In this document: piece after piece, positions 34,675 through 45,373 of the stretch
How positions within the stretch are numbered: the first letter of the stretch is position 1
How the letters are laid out: each line of letters begins with the position of its first letter
Assembly: GCA_038030265.1 (NCBI GenBank)
Contig: CM075938.1
Span: forward strand, 41,657,189 to 41,721,188
Source: Corythucha ciliata
Taxonomy: Eukaryota; Arthropoda; Insecta; Hemiptera; Tingidae
Length of the DNA: 64,000 nucleotides
Reading direction: 5' to 3'
The notes under the pieces: model-generated
Database searches by the model: none
Told to the model about the DNA's origin: nothing
What the model saw: the letters and a program-made list of their open reading frames with translations, nothing else
Position numbers and translations under genes: made by a program

Positions 34675-34807
34675 AGGGGCCTTAGTACGAACGGCCGGGG
34701 AAAAAGCCGCATGCAGGATCCAAGGACGCCAAATAAGAAATAACATTATCCCACCATAGCAATCACGTCTAGCGGCATTTTTGCACGAGTTCGTAATATA
34801 AGGCCCC
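34675..34807 (-). mobile_element. MITE of the GGGGCCTTA family
   Basis: The ends GGGGCCTTAGTACGAAC and GTTCGTAATATAAGGCCCC are inverted. The inner words GGATAATGTTATTTCTTATT and CTTGGATC are shared with the element at 48725-48855, showing that the two belong to one family. Short frames in 34467-34818 are shadows over this element. Confidence 0.65.
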
Positions 34808-37445
34808 AGATGAGGCAAACCAATTCCTCGATATCGACAGTGATTGAATAAAGCTAGGTCCGAGCCCGGGATTCTGGTTGAAGGACACCGTTAATACTAA
34901 ATTACTTCTACTTTTAAATATATGACAGGGAACACTTTCAAACTTCAGCTTTATTGTCCAACCCAGAAATGCTCGTGAGCGTGATTGTCGCGGGCAGCAG
35001 GGAAGCCCTTCCTTGCTCCCTCATGAAGCTTACTTCATGTGGTACGTGTAAATTAATTGGGCTGCTGAATCTGAATCTGAACTTTTCCAACAAAATTTCT
35101 TGTCGCGTTTTGAGATATCGGCGAAAAAAGGTGAAACTTTGATAATTTTCCCCATTTTTCAATTATAACTTCGTGTCGTGCGAGTGTGACTCACGTGAAA
35201 ACATGCTATATAATACACATTGAAACTACATAGAATTTCCTACAAGTCATGGCCCAAACGGATTTCTTTGGACCATCCGTTTTTGAAATACAGCCCTTCA
35301 GAAAATGACCATTTTTCTATACAATTGACAATTTAAAAGAGTTCAGGGTAGGGGCGTTTGGATGTCAGCCGCAGGTGAGGAGAGCCAGTTAACTATAAGA
35401 GAACTGCCATCAACAACGCTCGGAGATATCCTGATACAGGCAGGATTCTTGAAAAAGTGCCACAAACCACAAAAAGTTCACAAATGTCGCTGTTTTATTA
35501 TAATTTAAAAGTGATCCCGAAGTTTTTTTACAAGTCATACCTACATCACACGTGGATAACGTTTTACATATTTACCTACTTTTCTTCAGTCCATACCACA
35601 GACAGTGGCGGACCCAGAGGGGGGGTGATAGGGGGATCGCCCCCTCCGGGAGGCCGTTTTTAGCCACATTTTTGTGAAATCCCAGCAATACGAAGGGCAT
35701 TCATTTCAAAATTCGTTCCCCGACCGTCCTTAGTAGGCTGCGGACTACAGGAATCCTCCCCCGCCCCCTCAGGAAGGATTTCTAGGTACGCCATTATTTA
35801 CTTGCATGTACTTGATTTTCTGTGAAGGATTCTAATTTTTTTAAAGTAAGTTGATTAAAGGACGACGATGCATTGTCGTTGGAGAGAGACAGATACCTGG
35901 AGGGACTGAGGATTGAGCAGTAGCTGCTAGCGGCTAAGATACGGACGACTAATTCATTTGTCGTGCCATCATTACGATGAAACGCGTGGTTTAAGCTGCG
36001 ACTATAGATTCGAGAACGCCCACCTAATCAGTTCATAACGTGCTCTACAGGTTAACCCTTGGGGCGACAAGCGAAAATGAATGTCACAAGTGTCAGCGAT
36101 GAGTGAAAAAACAGTCAGAGCATGCCCATCATTCTCACTTTTTAGGCTACCTATGTATCTTTTTATCCTCCTTGGGCTACCGTAACCCCTACTCCTGTTT
36201 TCATAGCTCTATCAAAAGCGACGTCACTATGTCATTCGGCTACGTACCGCGCATTCTCTCATTCTAGTCTAGTATGTAGTAGAAGAGAAGAGTATGTAAG
36301 AAAATATGTGGTGCGTTCCGCACTCGTATCCTCGTAATTTCCGTTGGAAATGACTTTTATGAATTAAATTGATGCATGCCAAGATAGCGAGCAACACGTT
36401 CAAGCAATACGATGGGGAAGCGAGGTTCGATTTTTCAAAGGTAATTCGACTCATAACAAATAAGAAGGTTAGAACCCACCTCACCCCCTTTCAATGTTTA
36501 GAAGAAGTAAGGAGTCTAGTCTCCAACTTCTGCCGTTTCGTTTAGATATTTTTTGTGTTGGTTAAAGTGAATAGTCCCTCGCCTTTTTATTTATTTATTT
36601 TTTCGGAGATTAGAAAAATGGCTCGCGAACTTGATGCCCAGCGAAGTAAAGGCTCACAAAGAAGGAGAAGCCAGCTTTAAAAAAAAAAAACCATGGTGAT
36701 ATTGATCTACGATGATCGTTGTAGATTGCACATTGCAGTCATCGCAGAAAAACTGTAGCGGCTGAATTGAATACGAATATGTCAAAGAAGAAAGGGCAGT
36801 CGTTTCTGGTACACCGAACACTGAATCCCACCAAAAACTTTAAAAAAACACACACAGTGTAGTGAGCTCAACGGCCAGAAAATAAGTTTTCATGGGTGAT
36901 GGTGATACTCACAGTTTCACAAGTGCTGTACACCGTACCCTGTGCCTCGAGTTTGCTTGTCACCCGAAAGTCATCAATTTCGACTAATCCCGGAAGAAAC
37001 CAAACCCGACATTCGTGTGCTTTTGACGGTGGTCTCTGGAGGGTGTAAATGTGTCGAACACGTCTGTTATGACTTCAAAAGCATAATTTATTACAATCAA
37101 CTCATAAATAAACGATTCAATTTGACTACACGAAGTGTTTTTACCGTGAGCTGCGCCGGAGTGAAAAGACATTTTGGTTATCTAGAATTCTAGAGAGAGG
37201 TGAGGAAAATAATGTTCATCTGAAGCCGGACGGATTCAAAAAATCAAGTAGCCCCTGTCGATTGCGAATGAGGTCTTCCCGACACTAATTATTACGTAGA
37301 GAAACTTAAAAAATATGTGAAAAACACTGAACTGCATTAAAACGTGGGATTTGTATCAATAATGTCAAACTGTCCTAGGGGTTGGTGACAAGGTGATAAG
37401 GTTTATTATGAGTCGAAACTTCCCCGACGTATATTATATTTGTTA
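34808..37445. other. Long stretch without a recognised gene
   Basis: GGCGGACCCAGAGGGGGGG at 35606 is a terminus type also seen at 48905. Poly-A occurs at 36680-36690. Several short frames (34938-35162, 36269-36484, 36942-37193) have no recognisable content or supporting splice structure. I see no supported gene. Confidence 0.4.
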
Positions 37446-37584
37446 AGCCGCCTTCACATGCGAGCTGTGACAGCTTAAGCTTTGAGCTGTAGCCAATCAA
37501 AGAGCAACCCGCGTTTGAATTAATTATATTTCATTGGATACAGCTCAAAGCCGAGCTTTTTTCAGATCACATGTGAAGCCGGCT
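37446..37584. mobile_element. MITE with AGCCGCC end and TTA target duplication
   Basis: The left AGCCGCCTTCACATG and right CATGTGAAGCCGGCT are inverted, and inner arms around AGCTGTGACAGC and CAGCTCAAAGCCGAGCT pair in part. TTA lies directly on both sides, the 3-bp duplication typical of PIF/Harbinger-type insertions. Confidence 0.7.
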
Positions 37585-37689
37585 TTAGAGTTATGAAGTA
37601 TAGTGGAGCAGAGGTGTTAAACATAAGTTGAAGTCATCTGCCCAAAGTATCCCCCCGCACCTCATCTGACATGATCAGACCTTCTTATA

Positions 37690-39020
37690 CAGGGTGGATC
37701 CGTATAAGTGTGACAAAATGTTTTGGGTAAAACTACGTTAAAAGTGGAGTAAAATAGTACCATCGGCAGTGTCCGTGATCCGTTCCGGAGTTAAGAATTT
37801 TTATGTGTTTTAAAACGTATTGAATACTTGCTTCAAAAAATCCGCAATTTCTCGGCTCTTATCGCACCAAATCCAAAAAGTGATGCCATTTTCCGAAACT
37901 ACGGAACATTTCCTTTAGGATAGAAGCCATTTTAATAATCGTCAACACCCAGAAATCTGGCATTTTTTCCATAAATTTACGTGTCCTCTAAAATTTGTCC
38001 GTTTTACGAAAAGTCGCTGTACCCAAACAGCTTTCTCAACAGATTTTCGGTGTATCACAAAAACTTCCCCGTCTTCTAAGCTTCCTTTTGGCGTGTTCAC
38101 ATTTCATGTTACCAATGACGTTTCTCACAAAAACGTCACGAGAATGCACAAAAACCGTGTTTTTACGAAACATGGGCCATTGTCTACGGTATTCGTGAAG
38201 GGTGCAGGAAGATCGGCAGTAAGTGAGAACAGGATATCTTACCATGGAGAAGATATCGCAGGCAAGAGACATTCAATTTGACCCCCCCCCTCCATTTCTG
38301 CCGATCTCTGAGCACCCTTCACGAATATTGTTGGCACCTGGCACATAGGCAATTGCCTATATTTTTCTGTCAAAATACTGTTTTAGAAAGGGAGGACAGA
38401 ATATTTTAGGAAGGAGAAGATATCGTAGGCAAAGGCATTCAATTATACCCCCCCCCCCCTGAATGGCGACAATTTAATGAATCACTGATGGGGGAAGGGG
38501 TCAAATCGAATGCCTCTTGCCTTCTCCATGGTAAGATATCCTGTTTTCACTTACTGCCGATCTCCCTGCACCCTTCACGAATACTGTAGACAATGGCCCA
38601 TGTTTCGTAAAAACACAGTTTATGTGCATTCTCGTGACGTTTTTGTGAGAAACGTCAGTGGTTACATGAAATCTGTTGAGAAAGCTGTTTGGGTACAGCG
38701 ACTTTTCGTAAAACGGACAAATTTTAGGGGACACGTAAATTTATGGAAAAAATGCCAGATTTCTGGGTGTTGACGATTATTTCAAGCAATAAAATGGCCT
38801 CTATCATAAAGGAAATGTTCCGTAGTTTCTGAAAATGGCATCACTTTTTGGATTTGGTGCGATATAAGCCGAGAAATTGCGGATTTTTTGAAGCAAGCAT
38901 TGGTTACTTCTTTAAACACCAAAAAAATCATAACTCTGGAACGGATCGAAGTAGGACACTTCCGAAGTTACCATTTCACATCACTTTTAACGTAGTTTTA
39001 CCCCAAAATTTTTGTCTAAG
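37690..39020. mobile_element. Foldback element related to the GGGTGGAACAGG family
   Basis: The left end ACAGGGTGGATCCGTATAAG plus TGTGACAAAA resembles the foldback ends at 8067. Arms of about 500 bp (37715-38290 and 38495-39010) are inverted copies; shared words include AAACGTCACGAGAATGCAC, GCTGTACCCAAACAGCTTTC and AGATATCCTGTT. The overlapping frames on both strands at 38036-38281 and 38501-38773 are mirror images of the same arm. Confidence 0.7.
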
Positions 39021-39029
39021 AATTTTTGT

Positions 39030-39313
39030 GGAGAAAATTTTCATATTTGTTTTCAATGGAAATGTTTCTTTCAAAGCTGCGTGGGCGAAGAGGAGAGTGG
39101 TGAAATTTCTGGGCTCACTTTCAGCCTATCAGCCTAGAGGGGCTCTCCTCTCAGCTATTTTCTTTTGTCACCGGTCCTATATGTATAGCTGAGAGGAGAG
39201 CCCCTCTAGGCTGATAGGCTGAAAGTGAGCCCAGAAATTTCACCACTCTCCTCTTCGCCCACGCAGCTTTGAAAGAAACATTTCCATTGAAAACAAATAT
39301 GAAAATTTTCTCC
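39030..39313. repeat. Near-perfect palindrome, two 127-bp arms
   Basis: The arms 39030-39156 and 39187-39313 read the same on opposite strands (GGAGAAAATTTTCATATTTG ... GAGAGGAGAGCCCCTCTAGG). They are separated by a 30-bp spacer with TCTTTTGTCACCGGTCC. No mismatches were noticed in most of the arm. Confidence 0.8.
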
Positions 39314-39944
39314 GCTCGGCTCTTCTCGCAGCTCACCGCTCCTACATAAACATACCTACCCGAAGAATGAGGAAGTTTCACATTTTCCAAAAATATTTGT
39401 TTTCGATTAGGCACATCAATCCTTCCTCGTAAATAAATAAATAAAAATGTTAAACCCTTCAGAAATATTTTTTATTTCTTAACAAAAGTTGGCATATTTG
39501 AAATCCCGCCAAAACGAACATTTTCCGCAACTTAATCGTCGTTGTATTCAGGGGTGGGCAAAATACTTGAGTATTTAAAATACTTTGTATTTTAAATACA
39601 AAATACGTATTTTGTAATTGTATTTAAATACTTTTGGAAAAGTATTCGTATTTCTGTATTTAAAATACATTTTTGAAAGTATTTTGGGCTTTGTATTTGA
39701 AATACATTTTCAAAAGTATTTTGTATTTCACACTCAACGAAAATACAAATACAAATTATTTTAATTTCAACGTTTTTAGTGTATTTCATACTAAAAATGC
39801 ACTATTGGTCTCGTCGTGATGGTGGCAAACATGGGTTATGTCATGTTTTTTTTTACGTTTCGGAACCTCTAGAACACGAATTCAGTGGTCTCCAGGATTT
39901 ATATATATATTTATTGATTTATATATTTATAATATTATGGCCGT

Positions 39945-41415
39945 TTTCTTGTTATCGCGATAACTCTCGAAGAAATCAGTTTAGCGGAACGCGCTTTGGC
40001 ACGAAAATCAGTAGTCATAAGACCCCGGTCGGTATTGCATTTGGGCAAAATCGGTTGACGTGGAGGGGGGGGGAATAGGGGTTGAAATGGTCAAAAAATC
40101 ACTACAAGTCACCAGTTGATTCTAGAAGCATCATATTCAGTACGTATACTCCATGTTAAAGTAGCCTTTGATTGCAATTTTAATTGTTTGAAAAAGTCGA
40201 GTGGGAGGGGGTGATGTCCCCGGGCTGGAAGTAAGTGTGAGGCCTTGTTAGCACGACAACTCTCGAAGAAATTAATTTAGCTGAACGCGCTTTGGCACAA
40301 AAATCAGTAGTCATAAGACCCCGGTCGGTATTGCATTTGGGCCCAATCGATCGTGTTAGAGGGGGGAAAGTTGGGCTTGAAATGGTCAAAAAATCACTAA
40401 AAATCACCAGTTGATTCTAGAAGCATCATATGCGGTACGTATACTCCATGCTAGACTAGCCTTTGATTCCCATTTTAATTTTTTGAAAAAGTCAGGGTGG
40501 AGGGGGTGGTGCCCGCGGAGTGGAAGTAAGTGTGTGGTCTTGTTAGCACGACAACTCTCGAAAAAATTAATTTAGCGGAACGCGCTTTGGCACAAAAATC
40601 AGTAGTCATACGACCTCGTTTGGTATTGCATTGGGCCAAATCGGTTACTTCGTTGGGGGGGGGGGGGGGGGTAATATGGGTTGAACTGGTAAAAAAATCA
40701 CTAGAAATCACCAGTTGATTCCAGAAGCATTATATTACGATGATTTCATTTTGAAGTAGCCTTTGGTTCCCATTAAGTTCAGCTTAAACAAACCCGGCAG
40801 CTAACAGTACGATGGAGGGTCAAACATTAACGAAACAAATCATGGTCTCAACATTACTACTTCTGGGACGGCTTAGGGTATCCATATACAAAATGAAATG
40901 CACTCTTTCCGACCGCCAGCTGCCGGAGAGAAATGTTTTAGTTTCACTTCTTCGCCACCATTCACCAGTATAACCTAGTGACATCATATTTGGCACAAAA
41001 CCCCGGTGTAATAACAGCCTTCGATTGACGTTTTCATTTTTCGAAAAAGTGGAGTGGGAAGGGTAGTCATGGTGGGAGGTGGAAGTTCCGAATTCCTTGT
41101 TAGCACAACTGCCGCAAAAATGATGCTAGCGGATGGAAACTTGGCACAAAAATGGATCATACAGAGCCTAGCCTAAGTTCGTTAACCACCCTTTCCAGGT
41201 CGAAGGAAGTGGGTGAAAATAAGGGTGAACAAATTTAAAAATTCACCATCATTCACCTAGTAAAACTAGAGACACCGTATTTTAAACGAAACTATGAAGT
41301 AATAGTATCCTTTGGTAAATGTTTTTATTTTTCGAAAAAGTGTAGGGGGAGGAGCAGTTCGGGGGAAGGAGGGAGAGCCGAAACGCATAAAATTCCTCGT
41401 TAGCGTGGAAATTAT
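39945..41415 (+). repeat. ~295-bp tandem repeat inside the hAT-type element
   Basis: Units start at roughly 39950, 40246, 40540, 41093 and 41397, with shared words TTGTTAGCACGACAACTCTC, GGAACGCGCTTTGGCAC and ATCACCAGTTGATTC. The first three are close copies and the last two diverged. Between units 3 and 5 a segment (40835-40935) matches 16095-16222. Confidence 0.75.
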
Positions 41416-41860
41416 TGGGAAAATATTGATTATTCAGCTGTAATGTAATTCAGCTAACTGGCCCAGAGCTATCCCTCCCCCCGACATCCCTTTTACAGTC
41501 GGCCTCACCTCCTTTTCAGCTCACGAGCCACCAGTGCTCGCCGGTTCGGTACTAAATCTTGGTGATGACTTGTCTACTTTTTTTTTGCGCATCGGCAGCA
41601 GGGCCATTTCGCGCAGCTACATTTTGTCAACTTGTATATTGAAGGTCCTAATATCTCTGAATTATTCATTTTTCGTGTTTTTCGCACTATTTGCCATCGA
41701 AATCGAATTTTTGAAAAGTATTTTAAATTGTATTTGTATTTGTATTTTGCTCAAAATACAATTCAAAAAGTATTTGTATTTCATTATATAAAATACATTT
41801 TTGAAAGTATTTTGGGCTTTGTATTTAAAATACATTTTCAAAGTATTTTGCCCACCCCTT

Positions 41861-41980
41861 GGCCCTATTGCACAATGTTTTATTAGCAAATATCACAGCT
41901 GTTTTATTAGCTAATACTAACTATATTATTAGCTAATACTAACTATATTATTAGCTAATAAAACATTGTGCAATAGGGCC
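41861..41980. mobile_element. Palindromic MITE GGCCCTATTGCACAATG, copy 1 (copy 2 at 43423-43540)
   Basis: The ends GGCCCTATTGCACAATGTTT and AAACATTGTGCAATAGGGCC are perfect inverted repeats. The centre is built from TTATTAGCTAATA-type palindromic words, whose number differs between the two copies. Confidence 0.75.
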
Positions 41981-43773
41981 CTGGTTGTATTCTCTGTCCT
42001 TTTCATGCCTCTAAATACCTCATCTGTTTATCCTCCACTATTTTATTATTGGAGAGCTCTAGTAGAAAATAAGGCAAAGAAACACAACAAACCGCTCTTC
42101 GACAGCTACATTACAGATGACTTTTTTTCGGAAAGCGCCTATGACGCAAACATGCTAGCTGGCGTGTTTGAAATGACCTAAAACTTCAAAAATCGCGTAT
42201 TTATTAACTGTTGAGCCCGCCACTCACGTGCAGTTTGAACTGTCAGTTCAAACTGACAGTCTAAACTGCATGTGAGTGGGCATTTCGTCTGGTCAATTGC
42301 TAATATCCGAAGATTGTTTCCGCCGTTTCAACCATTCCTTGCACCACTGCCTGCGTCTTTTAGGTTGGTTACTTTCCTGATGAATAACTGCACAAATTAA
42401 ACCGAGAACGGCAATACGGTCCTGCTCGTTCGAATCCATTATGTTAACTGAAGAATTGAACAGCACGTGTGTGGGGGACTGAACTGAACAGTCCAAACTG
42501 ACAGTTTAAACTGTGAAGTTTGAACTGACAGTACAACTGAGAACTGTACAGTTTAACTGTGCAGTTCACCTAACTGAGACGAAATGCCACTCACGTGCAG
42601 TTTGCGGCTTTGGATTAAGTGGAGTGGGAAGGGTAGTCATGGTGGGAGGTGGAAGTTCCGAATTCCTTGTTAGCACAACTGCCGCAAAAATGATGCTAGC
42701 GGATGGAAACTTGGCACAAAAATGGATCATACAGAGCCTAGCCTAAGTTCGTTAACCACCCTTTCCAGGTCGAAGGAAGTGGGTGAAAATAAGGGTGAAC
42801 AAATTTAAAAATTCACCATCATTCACCTAGTAAAACTAGCGACACCGTATTTTAAACGAAACTATGAAGTAATAGTATCCTTTGGTAAATGTTTTTATTT
42901 TTCGAAAAAGTGTAGGGGGAGGAGCAGTTCGGGGGAAGGAGGGAGAGCCGAAACGCATAAAATTCCTCGTTAGCGTGGTAATTATTGGGAAAATATTGAT
43001 TATTCAGCTGTAATGTAATTCAGCTAACTGGCCCAGAGCTATCCCTCCCCCCGACATCCCTTTTACAGTCGGCCTCACCTCCTTTTCAGCTCACGAGCCA
43101 CCAGTGCTCGCCGGTTCGGTACTAAATCTTGGTGATGACTTGTCTACTTTTTTTTTGCGCATCGGCAGCAGGGCCATTTCGCGCAGCTACATTTTGTCAA
43201 CTTGTATATTGAAGGTCCTAATATCTCTGAATTATTCATTTTTCGTGTTTTTCGCACTATTTGCCATCGAAATCGAATTTTTGAAAAGTGTTTTAAATTG
43301 TATTTGTATTTTGCTCAAAATACAATTCAAAAAGTATTTGTATTTCAGTATATAAAACATTTTTGAAAGTATTTTGGGCTTTGTATTTAAAATACATTTT
43401 CAAAGTATTTTGCCCACCCCTGGGCTCTATTGCACAATGTTTTATTAGCAAATATCACAGCTGTTTTATTAGCTAATATTAGCTAATATTAGCTAATATT
43501 AGCTATATTATTAGCTAATAAAACATTGTGCAATAGGGCCCTGGTTGTATTCTCTGTCCTTTTCATGCCTCTAAATAGCTCATCTGTTTATCCTCCACTA
43601 TTTTATTATTGGAGAGCTCTAGTAGAAAATAAGGCAAAGAAACACAACAAACCGCTCTTCGACAGCTACATTACAGGTGACTTTTTTTCGGAAAGCGCCT
43701 ATGACGCAAACATGCTAGCTGGCGTGTTTGAAATGACCTAAAACTTCAAAAATCGCGTATTTATTAACTGTTG

Positions 43774-44256
43774 AGCCCGCCACTCACGTGCAGTTTGAAC
43801 TGTCAGTTCAAACTGACAGTCTAAACTGCATGTGAGAGGGCATTTCGTCTGGTGAACTGCACAGTTGGACTGTACAGTTCTCAGTTCAATTGCTAATATC
43901 CGAAGATTGTTTCCACCGTTTCAACCATTCCTTGCACCACTGCCTGCGTCTTTTAGGTTGGTTACTTTCCTGATGAATAACTGCACAAATTAAACCGAGA
44001 ACGGCAATACGGTCCTGCTCGTTCGAATCCATTAGGTATGTTAACTGAAGAATTGAACTGCACGTGTGTGGGGGACTGAACTGAACAGTCCAAACTGACA
44101 GTTTAAACTGTGAAGTCGGAACTGACAGTTCAACTGAGAACTGTACAGTTCAACTGAGAACTGTACAGTTTAACTGTGCAGTTCACCTTAACTGAGACGA
44201 AATGCCCACTCACGTGCAGTTTTAACTGAACGGTTCAAACTGTCAGTTTGCGGGCT
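43774..44256. mobile_element. Foldback element AGCCCGC, rich in ACTGACAGTT words (truncated copy 42214-42609)
   Basis: The ends AGCCCGCCACTCACGTGCAG and GCGGGCT are inverted. TTG lies outside both ends, at the site where the uninterrupted relative at 13529 reads the empty sequence. Both arms are composed of AACTGACAGTT, AACTGTACAGTT and CACTCACGTGCAGTTT words. The centre holds about 200 bp of unique sequence with CACTGCCTGCGTCTTTTAGG. Confidence 0.65.
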
Positions 44257-44357
44257 TTGGATTATTTTACGAACGGATCACGATTTATGCTCTATATTAG
44301 CGTAAATAAACATTAAAAAATAAATTTATGAATAAGTTCTGACCCATGAAACTTCCT

Positions 44358-45014
44358 CATTTATGAATGAAAATGTGAAAGAAATACTAAAATTTTGCCA
44401 TTTTTCGCTTATACCTCAAAAAGCAAGACGAAATTTTGTTGGATAACTTCAGACTCGGCACCCCAAAAAACATAAAAATCAAATGTAAACCCTCGGTTTC
44501 CATTTTTTTTCCACGTCCAACTACCCTTTGACTGTAAGATGTAATTTAATGATTTTTTTTTTAGTTGAAATGTTTCAACTCAAAAAAATCATTTGAAATT
44601 TGGAACACAAGTTTAAATAGTATTTGGTGCTAAATTCCTTGGATAGTGATAGTTATTGGGACAAAATTGTAAGATTTCGTGTCTCGGACATTTGACTCTT
44701 CTCTCCTTCCAAAATTGAAGGGCCTCAAACAAATATAAATATTTCGTCCCCAGAAAAAGCATTATAAAACAATAAAAAAAAAGGTTTTTCTTGATGAGAT
44801 TTTCCTCTTGTGATGTTTTTTATTCCCCCCTGGTAAATGTGTCATGGCGGTGGCCGGGGTTTCTTGTAATTTTCCTGCGTACTGCTGCTACCTAGTGGTT
44901 AATAACCCAACCCTGATGTTCCGAAGTTTGAGGAGGTGTTTCTTTGGTTCCCGTCACGTGACTTGATGCTGTGAGTTGTGTTGGTTGTGTATTGTGCTCC
45001 TCCTGCTTTTAAAA
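44358..45014. promoter_or_regulatory. Upstream region of the UPF0390 gene with palindromic GTCACGTGAC
   Basis: GTCACGTGAC at 44953-44962 is a 10-bp palindromic E-box about 52 bp before the start codon. It has the form bound by bHLH-zip factors of the USF/MITF type. Its position suggests a promoter element, but this is inference. The rest of the interval shows no gene. Confidence 0.35.
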
Positions 45015-45373
45015 ATGCCTCAACGAAGTCTAAAATCGAAAAAACCCAAACTACAGGGTGAAGTGAGCAAGAAAAATAAGAGTAAGCCGGCGAAAACGTC
45101 TAATAAACGTAAGTAAAATCTGAATTGTAACGTTGCCTAGGCTGATGAGTGCTTGACCCTGAGGATTTCAATTCCATAGATAAACCAATTGCCCCCAAGA
45201 AAGAAAAGCATCAAGAGGTTGCCAAATTGAAAAAAATTATTACCAAGAACGTAAATAAGTGCCTCGAAGAGCAAATGAGGGCTCGTTCCACAGACGGCTC
45301 CAAGGTGCATTTGTCAACAAAGAAAGCATTGACAGCGGAGGCCAATCGTATGCCGCCTCCAAAGTCGGATTGA
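45015..45373 (+). CDS. UPF0390 family protein (C19orf53 / leydig cell tumor 10 kDa homolog type), 95 residues
   Basis: Small, very basic protein; members of this family are thought to be nuclear or nucleolar, but the function is not settled. Two exons, 45015-45108 and 45180-45373, join in phase 1 across a 71-bp intron with a GTAAGT donor and CATAG acceptor. The sum is 288 nt, 95 codons plus stop. The N-terminus MPQRSLKSKKPKLQG is lysine-rich. The signature is KPIAPKKEKHQEVAKLKKII followed by TKNVNKCLEEQM, matching the family pattern IAPKK...KLKK...I...IE. The tail LSTKKALTAEANRMPPPKSD lacks a known motif. The length suits the family. It lies head to tail with NAA35, 435 bp upstream of that gene's start. 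Confidence 0.72.

Larger units (their letters stand above)
39549..41983. mobile_element. hAT-type insertion with perfect 8-bp target duplication
   Basis: The left end is CAGGGGTGGGCAAAATACTT, and the right end is AGTATTTTGCCCACCCC, interrupted just before its last bases by a MITE and finishing CTG at 41983. GTTGTATT flanks both sides (39541-39548 and 41984-41991). Subterminal GTATTT/AAATAC words are dense (39560-39770, 41715-41845). The interior carries ~295-bp tandem units and no transposase. Confidence 0.82.
41049..44263 (+). repeat. Tandem duplication of ~1.57 kb
   Basis: 41049-42617 is repeated at 42618-44263. The duplicated unit includes the right half of the hAT-type element, its MITE, the flank of the host element and the AGCCCGC foldback. 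The junction lies at 42610-42620, where TTTGGATTA runs directly into AGTGGAGTGGG. The copies differ by few substitutions and by indels in the palindromic parts. Confidence 0.85.
39367..44357 (-). mobile_element. ATGAGGAAGTTTCA element, third copy, swollen to 5 kb by nested insertions
   Basis: The two ends match the 13417-13874 element in reverse: ATGAGGAAGTTTCACATTTT at 39367 and TGAAACTTCCTCAT ending at 44357. Between them lie the hAT-type insertion 39549-41983, a MITE at 41861-41980, the AGCCCGC foldback, and a tandem duplication of the right half (41049-42617 and 42618-44263). Confidence 0.7.

Noticed and set aside
34467..34818. Overlapping minus-strand frames of 81 and 91 codons, or an rRNA fragment
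   Set aside because: About a third of the interval is a MITE with clear inverted ends, and no rRNA motif could be matched.
38036..38773. Several frames on both strands with identical stretches (such as HNVTRMHKN)
   Set aside because: They are mirror images created by the inverted arms of one foldback.
41966..43741. Two nearly identical 71-codon frames (MCNRALVVFSVLFMPLN type)
   Set aside because: They are the two tandem copies of a non-coding transposon part; the same DNA at 13560-13760 has the frame broken.
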